A stretch of 64,000 nt of DNA from positions 124,001 to 188,000 of the forward strand of contig NZ_RAQH01000008.1 of NCBI RefSeq assembly GCF_003610695.1, read 5' to 3'. A model generated the notes under the pieces. The model worked only from the letters and a program-made list of their open reading frames with translations. It was not told the origin of the DNA and did no database searches. The position numbers and the translations under genes were made by a program. Position 1 is the stretch's first letter, and each line of letters begins with the position of its first letter. The stretch comes from Epilithonimonas arachidiradicis (GTDB taxonomy: Bacteria > Bacteroidota > Bacteroidia > Flavobacteriales > Weeksellaceae). Shown in pieces: positions 16,297 through 24,142 of the stretch.

Positions 16297-17076
16297 ATGA
16301 GCATTCTAGATCAAATTATAGAACGAAAAAAACGGGAAGTTGCAGATGCAAAATCCAAAATCTCTGTTTTCCAACTGAAAGACTCAGAATTTTTTGACAG
16401 ACCAACTTTTTCATTAAAAGAAACCTTCAAGACAAAATCCGGCATCATCACCGAATTCAAAAGAAAATCGCCGAGCAAGGGGATTATCAATGACAAAGTA
16501 TCACCTTTGGAAGTTGTTTCTCAATATGAAAATTTCGGAGCAAGTGCAGTTTCTATTTTGACAGACAAAGATTTTTTTGGTGGAAGTTTTGACGATATTT
16601 TGAGTGTCAGAAATCATATTAATATTCCGATTCTGAGAAAAGATTTTATGATTGATGAATATCAGTTTTACGAAGCCAAATCAATCGGAGCTGACATTAT
16701 TTTGTTGATTGCAGCTTGTCTTTCACCAACTCAGGTTTCCGAATTTACAGAATTAGCGCATTCTTTAAATCTCGAAGTTTTGTTGGAAATCCATTCCGAA
16801 GAAGAACTAAAACATATCAACAAAAATGTTGATCTCGTTGGCATCAATAATAGAAATTTGAAAGATTTCAAAGTCGATTTGCAACATTCCGTAGATTTGA
16901 AAAATAAGCTTCCAAACGATATTTTGTCAGTCGCAGAAAGCGGAATTTACAACGAAGAAGATTTCAGATTCCTTAAAGAAAAAGGGTTCGACGGGTTTTT
17001 GATGGGCGAGTATTTTATGAAGAATAAAAATCCGGGAGAGAAATTTGAAGAATTTGTTTCTAATGTAATAATTTAA
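16297..17076 (+). CDS. trpC: Indole-3-glycerol-phosphate synthase
   Basis: 259 residues, TIM barrel. Closes the indole ring to make indole-3-glycerol phosphate. Motifs: start SILDQIIERKKREV, ITEFKRKSPSKG (catalytic Lys), PILRKDFMIDEYQ, LVGINNRNLKDF and SVAESGIYNEED. Standalone enzyme, not fused to TrpF. Separated from trpD by the inverted repeat. Confidence 0.95.
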   Translation: MSILDQIIERKKREVADAKSKISVFQLKDSEFFDRPTFSLKETFKTKSGIITEFKRKSPSKGIINDKVSPLEVVSQYENFGASAVSILTDKDFFGGSFDDILSVRNHINIPILRKDFMIDEYQFYEAKSIGADIILLIAACLSPTQVSEFTELAHSLNLEVLLEIHSEEELKHINKNVDLVGINNRNLKDFKVDLQHSVDLKNKLPNDILSVAESGIYNEEDFRFLKEKGFDGFLMGEYFMKNKNPGEKFEEFVSNVII

Positions 17077-17089
17077 AATAACAACTGTG

Positions 17090-17181
17090 TCATTCTGAAC
17101 GCAGAGAAACGAAGTGAAGAAACCTAACGAAGTGGTTAGGCGAAGCCAATCTCTGAGATTCCTCGTTCCTCAGAATGACAA
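17090..17181. repeat. Intergenic inverted repeat upstream of trpF
   Basis: GTCATTCTGA and TCAGAATGAC at the two ends are perfect inverted arms. Between them are GAAACGAAGTGAAGAAACC and AACGAAGTGGTTAGGCGAAG words. It resembles the TTCGAC/CTCAGG family of small dispersed repeats found elsewhere in the window. It happens to be open in the trpF frame, which makes a false 28-residue extension. Confidence 0.7.
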
Positions 17182-17197
17182 CTTGGAAATTGATATT

Positions 17198-17857
17198 ATG
17201 ATTAAACCAACAATAAAAGTCTGTGGATTAACAAAACTCAATCAGATTCAGGAATTAGTGGATTTGAAAATTGACTTTTTGGGATTTATTTTTTATGAAA
17301 AATCGCCAAGATATGTTTTGAATCATTTAAGTTTGGAGCAAATCTCAGAAACCAATCATCCCGGAAAGGTTGGCGTTTTCGTCAATGAAGATTTAGAAAA
17401 AATCGTTGAAATTTCAGGAAAAGCAAAACTGAATTTCATCCAGCTTCACGGCGATGAAACGGAAGATTTCATTTCAGAATTAAGACAAAGATTAAACAGA
17501 GAAATTAAAATTATAAAAGTTATCAGAATTGGAAATCAAACTTCTGATGAATTACAAAAAACCATCAACCAACAACCGACAACAATCAATTATCTTCTGT
17601 TTGACACAGATTCTAAGGCATTTGGTGGAACAGGAAACGCTTTTGATTGGAATGTTTTAAATGATATCGAAATTCCAATTCCTTATTTTTTAAGTGGCGG
17701 AATCTCATTAGAAAACTTCAATCAACTGACAACTATCAACCATCAACCAATTGCTCTCGATATCAATTCAAAATTTGAAATCGAAGCTGGAAATAAAGAT
17801 TTAGAAAAAGTAAAAGAATTTTTATTATTAACAAAAAATGAAACATCATCAATATAA
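17198..17857 (+). CDS. trpF: Phosphoribosylanthranilate isomerase
   Basis: 219 residues from the ATG at 17198. An ATG at 17114 in the same frame is rejected because that stretch is the intergenic repeat. Family blocks: IKVCGLTKLNQIQEL (catalytic Cys), FLGFIFYEKSPRYV, VGVFVNED, IQLHGDET, LFDTDSKAFGGTG (catalytic Asp) and PYFLSGGIS. The usual SGVE block near the end is NSKFEIEAG here, a mild variant. Overlaps the osmC-like gene by 20 bases. Confidence 0.92.
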   Translation: MIKPTIKVCGLTKLNQIQELVDLKIDFLGFIFYEKSPRYVLNHLSLEQISETNHPGKVGVFVNEDLEKIVEISGKAKLNFIQLHGDETEDFISELRQRLNREIKIIKVIRIGNQTSDELQKTINQQPTTINYLLFDTDSKAFGGTGNAFDWNVLNDIEIPIPYFLSGGISLENFNQLTTINHQPIALDINSKFEIEAGNKDLEKVKEFLLLTKNETSSI

Positions 17858-18305
17858 AAGTAAAATAGTCTGGACAGGAAATACCGGCGAATCCACTAAA
17901 AACCATCGTTCTTATCAAAGGAGCTATACAATTTCTGTCGATGGAAAAGCTGACATTTTAGGCTCATCGGACCCAGCATTTTTAGGAAATCCAGCACTTC
18001 ATAATCCTGAAGATTTGCTGTTAGCTTCGGTTTCCTCGTGTCATCTCTTATGGTATCTTCATCTTTGTTCTGTGAACAAAATTCTGGTTTTGGAATATGA
18101 AGATTTTGCAGAAGGAACAATGATGGAAAATGAAAACGGAAGTGGAAAATTCAGTGAAATTATTTTGAAACCAAGGATTGTTGTTGCTGAAAAAGAAATG
18201 ATAGAAAAAGCGTTTGAACTTCATAATAAAGCAAATGAATATTGTTTCATTGCCAATTCTTTGAACTTTGAAGTGAAGCATCAACCAGAGATAACAACAA
18301 AATAA
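17838..18305 (+). CDS. OsmC-family protein
   Basis: 155 residues. OsmC/Ohr proteins are thiol peroxidases that reduce organic hydroperoxides using two Cys. C68 in LLASVSSCHLLWYLHLC and C136 in HNKANEYCFIANS match the two family positions; C77 is an extra Cys. The N-terminus (IVWTGNTGESTKNHRSYQRSY) matches the OsmC beta-strand region. It starts inside the end of trpF and so must be co-transcribed with the trp genes. No known role in Trp synthesis. Confidence 0.88.
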   Translation: MKHHQYKSKIVWTGNTGESTKNHRSYQRSYTISVDGKADILGSSDPAFLGNPALHNPEDLLLASVSSCHLLWYLHLCSVNKILVLEYEDFAEGTMMENENGSGKFSEIILKPRIVVAEKEMIEKAFELHNKANEYCFIANSLNFEVKHQPEITTK

Positions 18306-18313
18306 ATTGAGAA

Positions 18314-18847
18314 ATGCAATATTCTATTAAACGCTCAAAAGACTTATCAGATAACGACATCGAGTTAATTTTAAAATCCTGGGAAATAGAAGATTGGCTT
18401 GATTTAGATTCTTCGAGTTTCAAAATGAAATTTGAAAATTCTGAATTTCATTTTTTAGAAAATGATGACAGAATTGTTTCGCTGGCAAGAATCAATTTTG
18501 ATTTTAAACTAGAAATACAAGAGAATTTACACAGTTTTGCTGAACTTGTCGGATTGGTTTCTTTAGAAAAAGCGAAAGGATATGGTAGCTTATTGCTTAA
18601 TGAAATGGTAACAAATCTAAAAGAGAGAGAAATTGAAACCATAGGATTTTGTAAATTGGAATTAAGACCATTTTATGAAAGGAATGATATCCAAATCCTT
18701 TACGGAAAGGGAATTTTCATAACAGAATTTGATAATAATGAATGGATAGATTCCGATGACGATGATATTTTAATCATCAATACTTCCGAAGAAAACATCA
18801 ATATATTGCGAAGTCTGAATGAACAGAATAAAGCAATTTTAGTATAA
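18314..18847 (+). CDS. GNAT-like acetyltransferase (putative)
   Basis: 177 residues. The segment ELVGLVSLEKAKGYGSLLLNE (read from about residue 77) resembles GNAT motif A, with KGYGS in the place of the acetyl-CoA pyrophosphate loop. The later KLELRPFYERNDIQ fits the motif B Tyr-containing turn. The C-terminus is acidic (DSDDDD). Substrate unknown. It lies 8 bases after the OsmC gene and 24 before trpB, inside the trp operon. Confidence 0.55.
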   Translation: MQYSIKRSKDLSDNDIELILKSWEIEDWLDLDSSSFKMKFENSEFHFLENDDRIVSLARINFDFKLEIQENLHSFAELVGLVSLEKAKGYGSLLLNEMVTNLKEREIETIGFCKLELRPFYERNDIQILYGKGIFITEFDNNEWIDSDDDDILIINTSEENINILRSLNEQNKAILV

Positions 18848-18871
18848 CGACTTAGAAAAATTTAAGAATAA

Positions 18872-20050
18872 ATGAACTTTCAAAACCCAGATAAAAACGG
18901 TTATTACGGTGATTTCGGTGGTGCTTTCATCCCCGAAATGCTTTACCCAAACGTTGCCGAATTACAGGAAAAATATATTCAAATCATCGAATCGGAAGAG
19001 TTCCAAGATGAATTTCAGGATTTGCTTAAGAACTATGTTGGCCGCGCTACTCCACTCTATTTCGCAAAAAATATGAGCGAAAAATACCACACTCAAATTT
19101 ATCTGAAAAGAGAAGATCTGAATCACACCGGAGCGCACAAAATCAACAATGCGTTGGGACAAGCTTTACTCGCTAAAAAATTAGGAAAGCATAGAATCAT
19201 CGCAGAAACCGGAGCCGGACAACACGGCGTTGCAACAGCAACAGCCTGTGCTTTGTTAGGCTTGGAATGCATCGTTTATATGGGCGAAATCGATATCCAA
19301 AGACAAGCACCGAACGTTGCGCGAATGAAAATGTTGGGCGCAACAGTAATTCCTGCAACTTCGGGCTCCAAAACTTTGAAGGATGCTGTGAATGAAGCTT
19401 TACGAGACTGGATTAACAATCCTTCTACAACACATTACATTATTGGAAGTGTGGTTGGACCGCATCCGTTTCCGGATTTAGTAGCGAGATTTCAAAGTAT
19501 TATCTCAAAGGAAATTAAAGAACAACTGAACGAAAAAATTGGCAGAGAAAATCCCGATTATGTGATTGCCTGCGTTGGAGGCGGGAGTAATGCAGCAGGA
19601 ACTTTCTATCATTTCGTGAACGAGGAAAATGTGAAAATCATTGCAGCGGAAGCTGGTGGTTTAGGCGTTGATTCAGGGAAATCAGCTGCCACTACTTTTC
19701 TTGGAACATTAGGAATTTTGCACGGAAGTCAAAGCCTAGTGATGCAAACCGAAGACGGACAGGTCATCGAACCGCATTCTATTTCCGCAGGTTTGGATTA
19801 TCCCGGAATTGGGCCGATGCACGCTAATCTTTTCAATCAAAAAAGAGCAGAATTTTTCAGTATTAATGATGATGAAGCGTTGAAATCCGCATTTGAACTG
19901 ACAAAAATAGAAGGTATAATTCCAGCTTTGGAAAGTGCGCACGCTTTGGCCGTTTTGGACAAAAAGAAATTTGAAAAGGATGATGTTGTCGTGATTTGTT
20001 TGAGTGGGCGTGGCGATAAGGATATGGAAACGTATTTGAAACATCTTTAA
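18872..20050 (+). CDS. trpB: Tryptophan synthase beta chain
   Basis: 392 residues, PLP enzyme joining indole and serine. The PLP Lys is K90 in [33 protein letters not shown] and the [12 protein letters not shown] phosphate loop are intact. Length and start ([20 protein letters not shown]) are those of TrpB1, the partner of TrpA. Confidence 0.97.
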   Translation: MNFQNPDKNGYYGDFGGAFIPEMLYPNVAELQEKYIQIIESEEFQDEFQDLLKNYVGRATPLYFAKNMSEKYHTQIYLKREDLNHTGAHKINNALGQALLAKKLGKHRIIAETGAGQHGVATATACALLGLECIVYMGEIDIQRQAPNVARMKMLGATVIPATSGSKTLKDAVNEALRDWINNPSTTHYIIGSVVGPHPFPDLVARFQSIISKEIKEQLNEKIGRENPDYVIACVGGGSNAAGTFYHFVNEENVKIIAAEAGGLGVDSGKSAATTFLGTLGILHGSQSLVMQTEDGQVIEPHSISAGLDYPGIGPMHANLFNQKRAEFFSINDDEALKSAFELTKIEGIIPALESAHALAVLDKKKFEKDDVVVICLSGRGDKDMETYLKHL

Positions 20051-20136
20051 ATCTGTAAAATGTAAAACGTATTAATGTATTTATGAGTCTCAATCGTTAA
20101 TACATTTTACGTGAATACTTTAATACATTAATCAAA
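20051..20136. repeat. Inverted repeat between trpB and trpA
   Basis: GTAAAATGTA (about 20055) and TACATTTTAC (about 20102) are 10-base inverted arms, and further AATGTATT/AATACATT words pair around them. No T-run follows. A folded spacer within the operon. Confidence 0.5.
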
Positions 20137-20871
20137 ATGAAAAAACTAAACATATACTTTACAGCAGGCGTTCCAAAGTTGGAAGACACCGGAAAAATCG
20201 CTAAACTGATTCAGAAATCGGGAGCAGATATGATGGAAATCGGGATTCCTTATTCTGATCCTGTTGCGGATGGACCTGTGATTCAGGAGGCGCATTCTTT
20301 GGCATTGAAAAACGGAATGTCTATCAAAAAGCTATTCGAACAACTGGCAGAAATTAAAGAATCTGTGACGATTCCAAAGATATTAATGGGTTATCTTAAT
20401 CCGGTTCTTCAGTTTGGGTTTGACAACTTTTGTCAGAAATGTGCAGAAGTTGGTGTTTCAGGATTAATCATCCCGGATTTGCCACCCATTGAATTTGAAA
20501 ATAAATATGGTGAAATTCTTAAAAAACACAACCTGAATTTCACTTTTCTGGTAACGCCGGAAACTTCGGAAGAACGCATCAAATATTTGGATTCTTTGAG
20601 TTCGGGGTTTTTATATGCAGTCAGTTCTTCTTCCACAACAGGAAAGGAAAATGCTATTTTGAAGAACGAAAATTATCTTGATAGATTAGCTTCATTAGAT
20701 TTAAAAAATCCAGTTTTCATCGGTTTTGGAATCAAAAATAAATCTGATTTTGAGAATGTAACAGAAAAAGCACAAGGCGGCATTATCGGAACAGCTTTTG
20801 TGAAAATTCTTCTGGAAAATCAAGATTGGGAATCTAAAGCAGAAAGCTTTATCCAAAGTGTAAAGAATTAA
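20137..20871 (+). CDS. trpA: Tryptophan synthase alpha chain
   Basis: 244 residues, TIM barrel that cleaves indole-3-glycerol phosphate to indole and passes it to TrpB. The catalytic Glu/Asp region reads MEIGIPYSDPVADGPVIQEA, then GLIIPDLPPIEFENKYGE and GFLYAVSSSSTTG. Slightly shorter at the N-terminus than the E. coli enzyme. Last gene of the operon, followed by a strong terminator. Confidence 0.95.
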   Translation: MKKLNIYFTAGVPKLEDTGKIAKLIQKSGADMMEIGIPYSDPVADGPVIQEAHSLALKNGMSIKKLFEQLAEIKESVTIPKILMGYLNPVLQFGFDNFCQKCAEVGVSGLIIPDLPPIEFENKYGEILKKHNLNFTFLVTPETSEERIKYLDSLSSGFLYAVSSSSTTGKENAILKNENYLDRLASLDLKNPVFIGFGIKNKSDFENVTEKAQGGIIGTAFVKILLENQDWESKAESFIQSVKN

Positions 20872-20874
20872 TAA

Positions 20875-20909
20875 AAAAGCAGTCTTACTAAGAAATAAGA
20901 CTGCTTTTT
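20875..20909. terminator. Bidirectional terminator, trpA / SDR gene
   Basis: AAAAAGCAGTCTTA and TAAGACTGCTTTTT are perfect arms around an 8-base loop. T-runs exist on both strands, so it ends both the trp operon and the convergent minus-strand gene. Confidence 0.92.
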
Positions 20910-20913
20910 ATTT

Positions 20914-21807
20914 TTAGAAGAAATATTGATTCAGTTCTTCAACAAAACTTTTTTCAGAAGGATTCCATCCTAATTTTTCCCGAGTCTGTAAATTTGTTGC
21001 CGGACAATTTTCCTGCACAAAGTACGTCATCCAGGTAAAATATTCCGGTGCTTCTTCTATAGACAAAGATTTTACAGGAATATTTAGTTTTTCACCTATC
21101 AGTTCTGCAAATTCTTTCATTGATAATGGTTTATCATTACTAACGGCATTATATCTCGCTCCAGTTTCTCCTTTTTCAAGTGCCAAACGAAATAATTTTG
21201 CAGCATCAACACGATGAACAGCAGGCCAGACATTATTTCCCTCTCCGATGTAAGCCGCTAATCCCTTAGCCTTCGCGAGTTCTGCCAACATCACTCCGAA
21301 ACCTCCTTTGAAACCCGATTCGGAATTACCGTAAACACTGGGAGAAAGACGAACAATAGATGCCCTAACACCGGATTGTGATAAATCTGCGAAAGCTTTT
21401 TCAGAGAATCTGATTGATTCTGCCGGTGCCTTACTGTCCTCTGTGATTTTCCCGTCGATAAGTGGAAGTCCTAAAGTTCCACCTGTCACCACAATGGATT
21501 TATCGGTTCCTTTCAATACTTCGCCCATTGCTTCAATGGCTTTCTGGTCTTTGAGCGCATTAGTCTGGTAATCAGAAAAATCGTGGATAAAAGCTGTATG
21601 AATAACGCCATCCGCCTCTCTTGCACCTTTCTGCAGAATATCAAGATTATCTAAATCTCCCATTAAAACTTCTGCTCCTGCTTCTCTGATAGATTTTGCA
21701 GATTCTTCCGAACGCGCCAATCCAACTACCTGATGGCCATTTACTAATAATTCTTTTACAACTTCTGAGCCTACAAATCCGGAAGCTCCTGTTACAAATA
21801 CTTTCAT
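20914..21807 (-). CDS. NAD(P)-dependent epimerase/dehydratase-like SDR
   Basis: 297 residues. Rossmann start MKVFVTGASGFVGSEVV with the GxxGFxG nucleotide loop, then LARSEESAKSI (adenosine-binding region) and GVIHTAFIHDF. This is an atypical extended SDR; no canonical YxxxK is evident where expected. The later VRLSPSVYG fits the family. Substrate unknown. Divergent from a Crp/Fnr regulator gene 138 bases away, which may control it. Confidence 0.85.
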   Translation of the reverse strand: MKVFVTGASGFVGSEVVKELLVNGHQVVGLARSEESAKSIREAGAEVLMGDLDNLDILQKGAREADGVIHTAFIHDFSDYQTNALKDQKAIEAMGEVLKGTDKSIVVTGGTLGLPLIDGKITEDSKAPAESIRFSEKAFADLSQSGVRASIVRLSPSVYGNSESGFKGGFGVMLAELAKAKGLAAYIGEGNNVWPAVHRVDAAKLFRLALEKGETGARYNAVSNDKPLSMKEFAELIGEKLNIPVKSLSIEEAPEYFTWMTYFVQENCPATNLQTREKLGWNPSEKSFVEELNQYFF

Positions 21808-21842
21808 ATTTTTAAATTTTGTTTTTGTTAAAATTTCTAATA

Positions 21843-21850
21843 CAAATTTA
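21843..21850 (-). promoter_or_regulatory. -7 box of SDR gene
   Basis: On the minus strand TAAATTTG fits TAnnTTTG, 35 bases upstream of the ATG. The -33 element is not clear. Confidence 0.4.
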
Positions 21851-21945
21851 GTTGTGAATGAATCTCAAAAACGAGGTCATTTGACACAATTTTTATATTA
21901 ATCCAATAAAAAGAATTAATTTTAAATATAATTTCAGTTTAGAAA

Positions 21946-22533
21946 ATGTCAGAGATTCTTAAAAATTACTTTCAGAGAGTTCTTCCCGATTTCACAGAAG
22001 AAAAGTTCAATTTCATCTTATATAAAAGTCAATTGATAAAACTTCAGCGCAAGGAAATCGTGTGTAAACAAGGCGAAGTTTGTAATCTGAAAATCTTTGT
22101 AGCAAAAGGGCTTTTACGTAATTATTCTATTTCGGAAGATGGCAATGAACATATCCTTCAGTTTGTTAATGAAATGTCCTGGACTACTGATCCGGAAAGC
22201 TTTTATAACAATTCACCTTCAAAACTCAACATCGAAGCAATGGAATCTTCGGAGATCTTTGCTTTTAATCTTGAAGATTTTGCGGAACTGAGAGAACAAA
22301 TCCCTGAACTTAATATTTTTGTAGAGAACATCCTGACAAGAAAATCAATGGAAATCCACAAACGGCTTTTGATGAATATCAGCAGCAGTCCGGAAGAAAA
22401 ATACCTGGACTTTATCAATACATATCCTGATATTTTCAATAGAGTTCCTTTGCATATGGTTGCTTCTTATCTGGGACTTTCCAGAGAAACTTTGTCTCGT
22501 GTCCGAAGGAATATTTTAAAAACTGTTTTGTAA
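21946..22533 (+). CDS. Crp/Fnr-family transcriptional regulator
   Basis: 195 residues. The cyclic-nucleotide-binding-like barrel covers about 20-120 (KQGEVCNLKIFVAKGLLRNY, HILQFVNEMSW). The C-terminal winged helix includes VPLHMVASYLGLSRETLSRVRR. No Cys cluster of FNR type, and the phosphate-binding cassette Arg of cAMP-Crp is not evident, so the ligand is unknown. The divergent SDR gene is the natural candidate target. Confidence 0.9.
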   Translation: MSEILKNYFQRVLPDFTEEKFNFILYKSQLIKLQRKEIVCKQGEVCNLKIFVAKGLLRNYSISEDGNEHILQFVNEMSWTTDPESFYNNSPSKLNIEAMESSEIFAFNLEDFAELREQIPELNIFVENILTRKSMEIHKRLLMNISSSPEEKYLDFINTYPDIFNRVPLHMVASYLGLSRETLSRVRRNILKTVL

Positions 22534-22561
22534 TATTAAAGATATACATAAAAAATTATCA

Positions 22562-22613
22562 CAGATCTAGCTAAATGAGCGGATGATAGAATTTGCCCAA
22601 TTAGCTAGATCTG
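22562..22613. repeat. 13-base perfect inverted repeat after the Crp-family gene
   Basis: CAGATCTAGCTAA (22562-22574) and TTAGCTAGATCTG (22601-22613) are separated by 26 bases. There is no T tail and it lies ahead of the real terminator at 22635. Confidence 0.75.
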
Positions 22614-22634
22614 CGAGAGATAAAAACCAACAAA

Positions 22635-22666
22635 AAAGAGTTTCAAAACCTGAAACTCTTTTATTT
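22635..22666. terminator. Terminator between Crp-family and convergent small membrane gene
   Basis: AAAAGAGTTTCA and TGAAACTCTTTT arms around AAACC, with T/A-rich runs on both sides so it can act in both directions. Confidence 0.9.
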
Positions 22667-22667
22667 T

Positions 22668-23012
22668 TTAATCGTTGCTTTCGAAAATTGTTGAGAAAGC
22701 TGATGTAACCAATGACAACAGAATACTGAAGAGTAGCGCCCAAAGGAAACCATCCACCTGCATACTATCCATAAAATAATCGGTTAAAAGTATCATCAAT
22801 GCGTTGATAACAAAGGAAAACAACCCTAATGTTATAATCGTAATAGGCAATGACAGAATCGATAAAATCGGTTTGACGAATACATTCAGGATTCCCAAAA
22901 CAATAGCGAAAATAATAGTAGAACCAAAGGTGTCGAAATGTACACCTGTAAGGATTTTGCTTAGCAAAAATGCTGAAATCGCAGTAATCAGCAAACGGAT
23001 AATAAAATTCAT
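22668..23012 (-). CDS. Phage-holin-family (superfamily IV) 4-TM membrane protein
   Basis: 114 residues with four hydrophobic helices (MNFIIRLLITAISAFLLS; IIFAIVLGILNVFVKPIL; ITIITLGLFSFVINALMIL; ALLFSILLSLVTSAF). The LGxLNxFVKPIL pattern is that of PF04020, named after mycobacterial holins but widespread as a chromosomal gene. No phage genes surround it, so lysis is unlikely. Function unknown. Confidence 0.85.
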   Translation of the reverse strand: MNFIIRLLITAISAFLLSKILTGVHFDTFGSTIIFAIVLGILNVFVKPILSILSLPITIITLGLFSFVINALMILLTDYFMDSMQVDGFLWALLFSILLSLVTSAFSTIFESND

Positions 23013-23058
23013 AGTTTTAAGGTTTTATTGATTGGTAGTTTCTATTCAAAAACCAGAC

Positions 23059-23682
23059 CTAATTTTTCGGTTTCTGGTAAACTTTCACCTCTTTATATTG
23101 CAATGTTTTTTCATTCCTGAATTTATCAGAAATCAGGATCCCCGAAAGATGATCGATCTCGTGCTGGAAAATCACGGCAGTGAAGCCTTCTACCATCTCG
23201 TCGTGCTTCTTATTGTCCAGGTCATAATACTCCAGGCGGATGCTGTAGCTTCTGTAAAAAGGCTCTCTGAATTGGTCAATAGAAAGGTCGCCTTCCGGCC
23301 CTTTGTTCAGAAGCTCAGAACGCCAGACGATTTTCGGATTGATGAAATATTCCACCGGATAATCCGTCTTGTCAAAGCGCTGAACCAGTATTACCCTTCT
23401 ATTGATGCCTACCTGTGGCGCAGCAATGCCAACACCGCCTTCAGTCTTTGCCAGAGCCAGTCTCATCCTATCGATAAGAACCGGAAGCGTTTTATCTTTT
23501 GGCGAAATATCCTGTGACTGAGCCAGTAAAACCCTGTGCTGATGTTCATTATTGGTCTGATAAATCGGCAGCGCCGTTTTAACATCACCTGCCAGAATGA
23601 AGGCTTTTTCATCTTTCGTGAATTTCTGTGAAAATCCATTAACACTTACGACAAGCATCAGCATAAAAGTAAAATTCCGCAT
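23059..23682 (-). CDS. Exported peptide-deformylase-like protein with Cys-to-Asp in motif II
   Basis: 207 residues. The first 19 (MRNFTFMLMLVVSVNGFSQ) are a signal peptide, unlike the cytoplasmic deformylase that removes N-formyl from new proteins. Motif I GGVGIAAPQVG (82-92) and motif III QHEIDHLSG (HExxH, 174-178) are intact. Motif II, normally EGCLS with a metal-binding Cys, reads EGDLS with D132. The metal site would be His2-Asp instead of His2-Cys. Probably a periplasmic paralogue with a different role; a true housekeeping deformylase should lie elsewhere. Confidence 0.85.
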   Translation of the reverse strand: MRNFTFMLMLVVSVNGFSQKFTKDEKAFILAGDVKTALPIYQTNNEHQHRVLLAQSQDISPKDKTLPVLIDRMRLALAKTEGGVGIAAPQVGINRRVILVQRFDKTDYPVEYFINPKIVWRSELLNKGPEGDLSIDQFREPFYRSYSIRLEYYDLDNKKHDEMVEGFTAVIFQHEIDHLSGILISDKFRNEKTLQYKEVKVYQKPKN

Positions 23683-23741
23683 CGTTTAATTTTTATTGTC
23701 AAAGATAATATTTTGATTTCATCGAATCACTACGTTAGATT

Positions 23742-23836
23742 TGGGCACCTTTATCCGTCCTCCGTTCCCGCTTTTTTGTTTTTCCAAAGAAAAAACAAAA
23801 AGAGCTCCACTCAGGCCGGGGTGCGCTTCGCCGATT
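23742..23836 (+). repeat. Dispersed repeat, family B copy
   Basis: Begins TTTGGGCACCTTTATCCG, contains CGCTTTTTTG and AACAAAAAGAGCTCC, and ends CTCAGGCCGGGGTGCG. The same head, the CTTTTTTGTTTT/AAAAGAGCTCC middle and a similar tail occur in the inverted copy at 27403-27541; heads and tails also match 30099, 35304 and 63549. Confidence 0.65.
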
Positions 23837-23948
23837 AGAAAGTGAGAATTTTGAATGAAATTCAGTACAAAATCGAAGTTATTTCATAGAAAAAAATACC
23901 CTTCGCCAAGTCCGATGAATAGGGCATTTAAAAAAAGCATTAAAAACA

Positions 23949-24014
23949 ACTTGATGTTTTCATAAAAAGGTCTTGATGTTTTAGTGAAAAGGTCTTGATG
24001 TTTTTAGTAAAACA
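23949..24014. repeat. 22-base tandem repeat, three units
   Basis: The units start at 23949, 23971 and 23993 and share CTTGATGTTTT followed by a variable TAGT(A/G)AAA part. Only three diverged units, with no spacers, so it is not a CRISPR array. Confidence 0.75.
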
Positions 24015-24042
24015 TACGGACGTTTTTGAGATTTATTCAAAG

Positions 24043-24081
24043 TAAACAAAAACGTTCCTCAGGAAGAATCCTTGAGGAACG
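24043..24081 (-). terminator. Terminator of the metal-efflux operon
   Basis: On the minus strand CGTTCCTCAAGGA pairs with TCCTGAGGAACG, followed by TTTTTGTTT. It lies about 60 bases after the stop of the RND pump gene. Confidence 0.85.
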
Positions 24082-24142
24082 CAAATAAAAGAGAGAAAAA
24101 TGTAACAACTATAACTCAAATTAATATTGAGATTTTTAACTC

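Larger units (their letters stand above)
23683..24142. other. 460-base intergenic region
   Basis: No credible gene. It holds a family B dispersed repeat copy (about 23742-23836), a 22-base tandem repeat (23949-24014) and a minus-strand terminator (24043-24081). Confidence 0.7.

Noticed and set aside
22562-22613. Inverted repeat as terminator of the Crp-family gene
   Set aside because: The 26-base loop and lack of a T tail argue against it; a good terminator follows at 22635.
22668-23012. Phage holin as a sign of a prophage
   Set aside because: The PF04020-type four-helix protein is a widespread chromosomal gene, and no phage structural, lysis or integrase genes are near.
23949-24014. Short regularly spaced repeats that might be a CRISPR array
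   Set aside because: The units are contiguous 22-mers with no spacers, only three copies, and no cas gene is present in the window.
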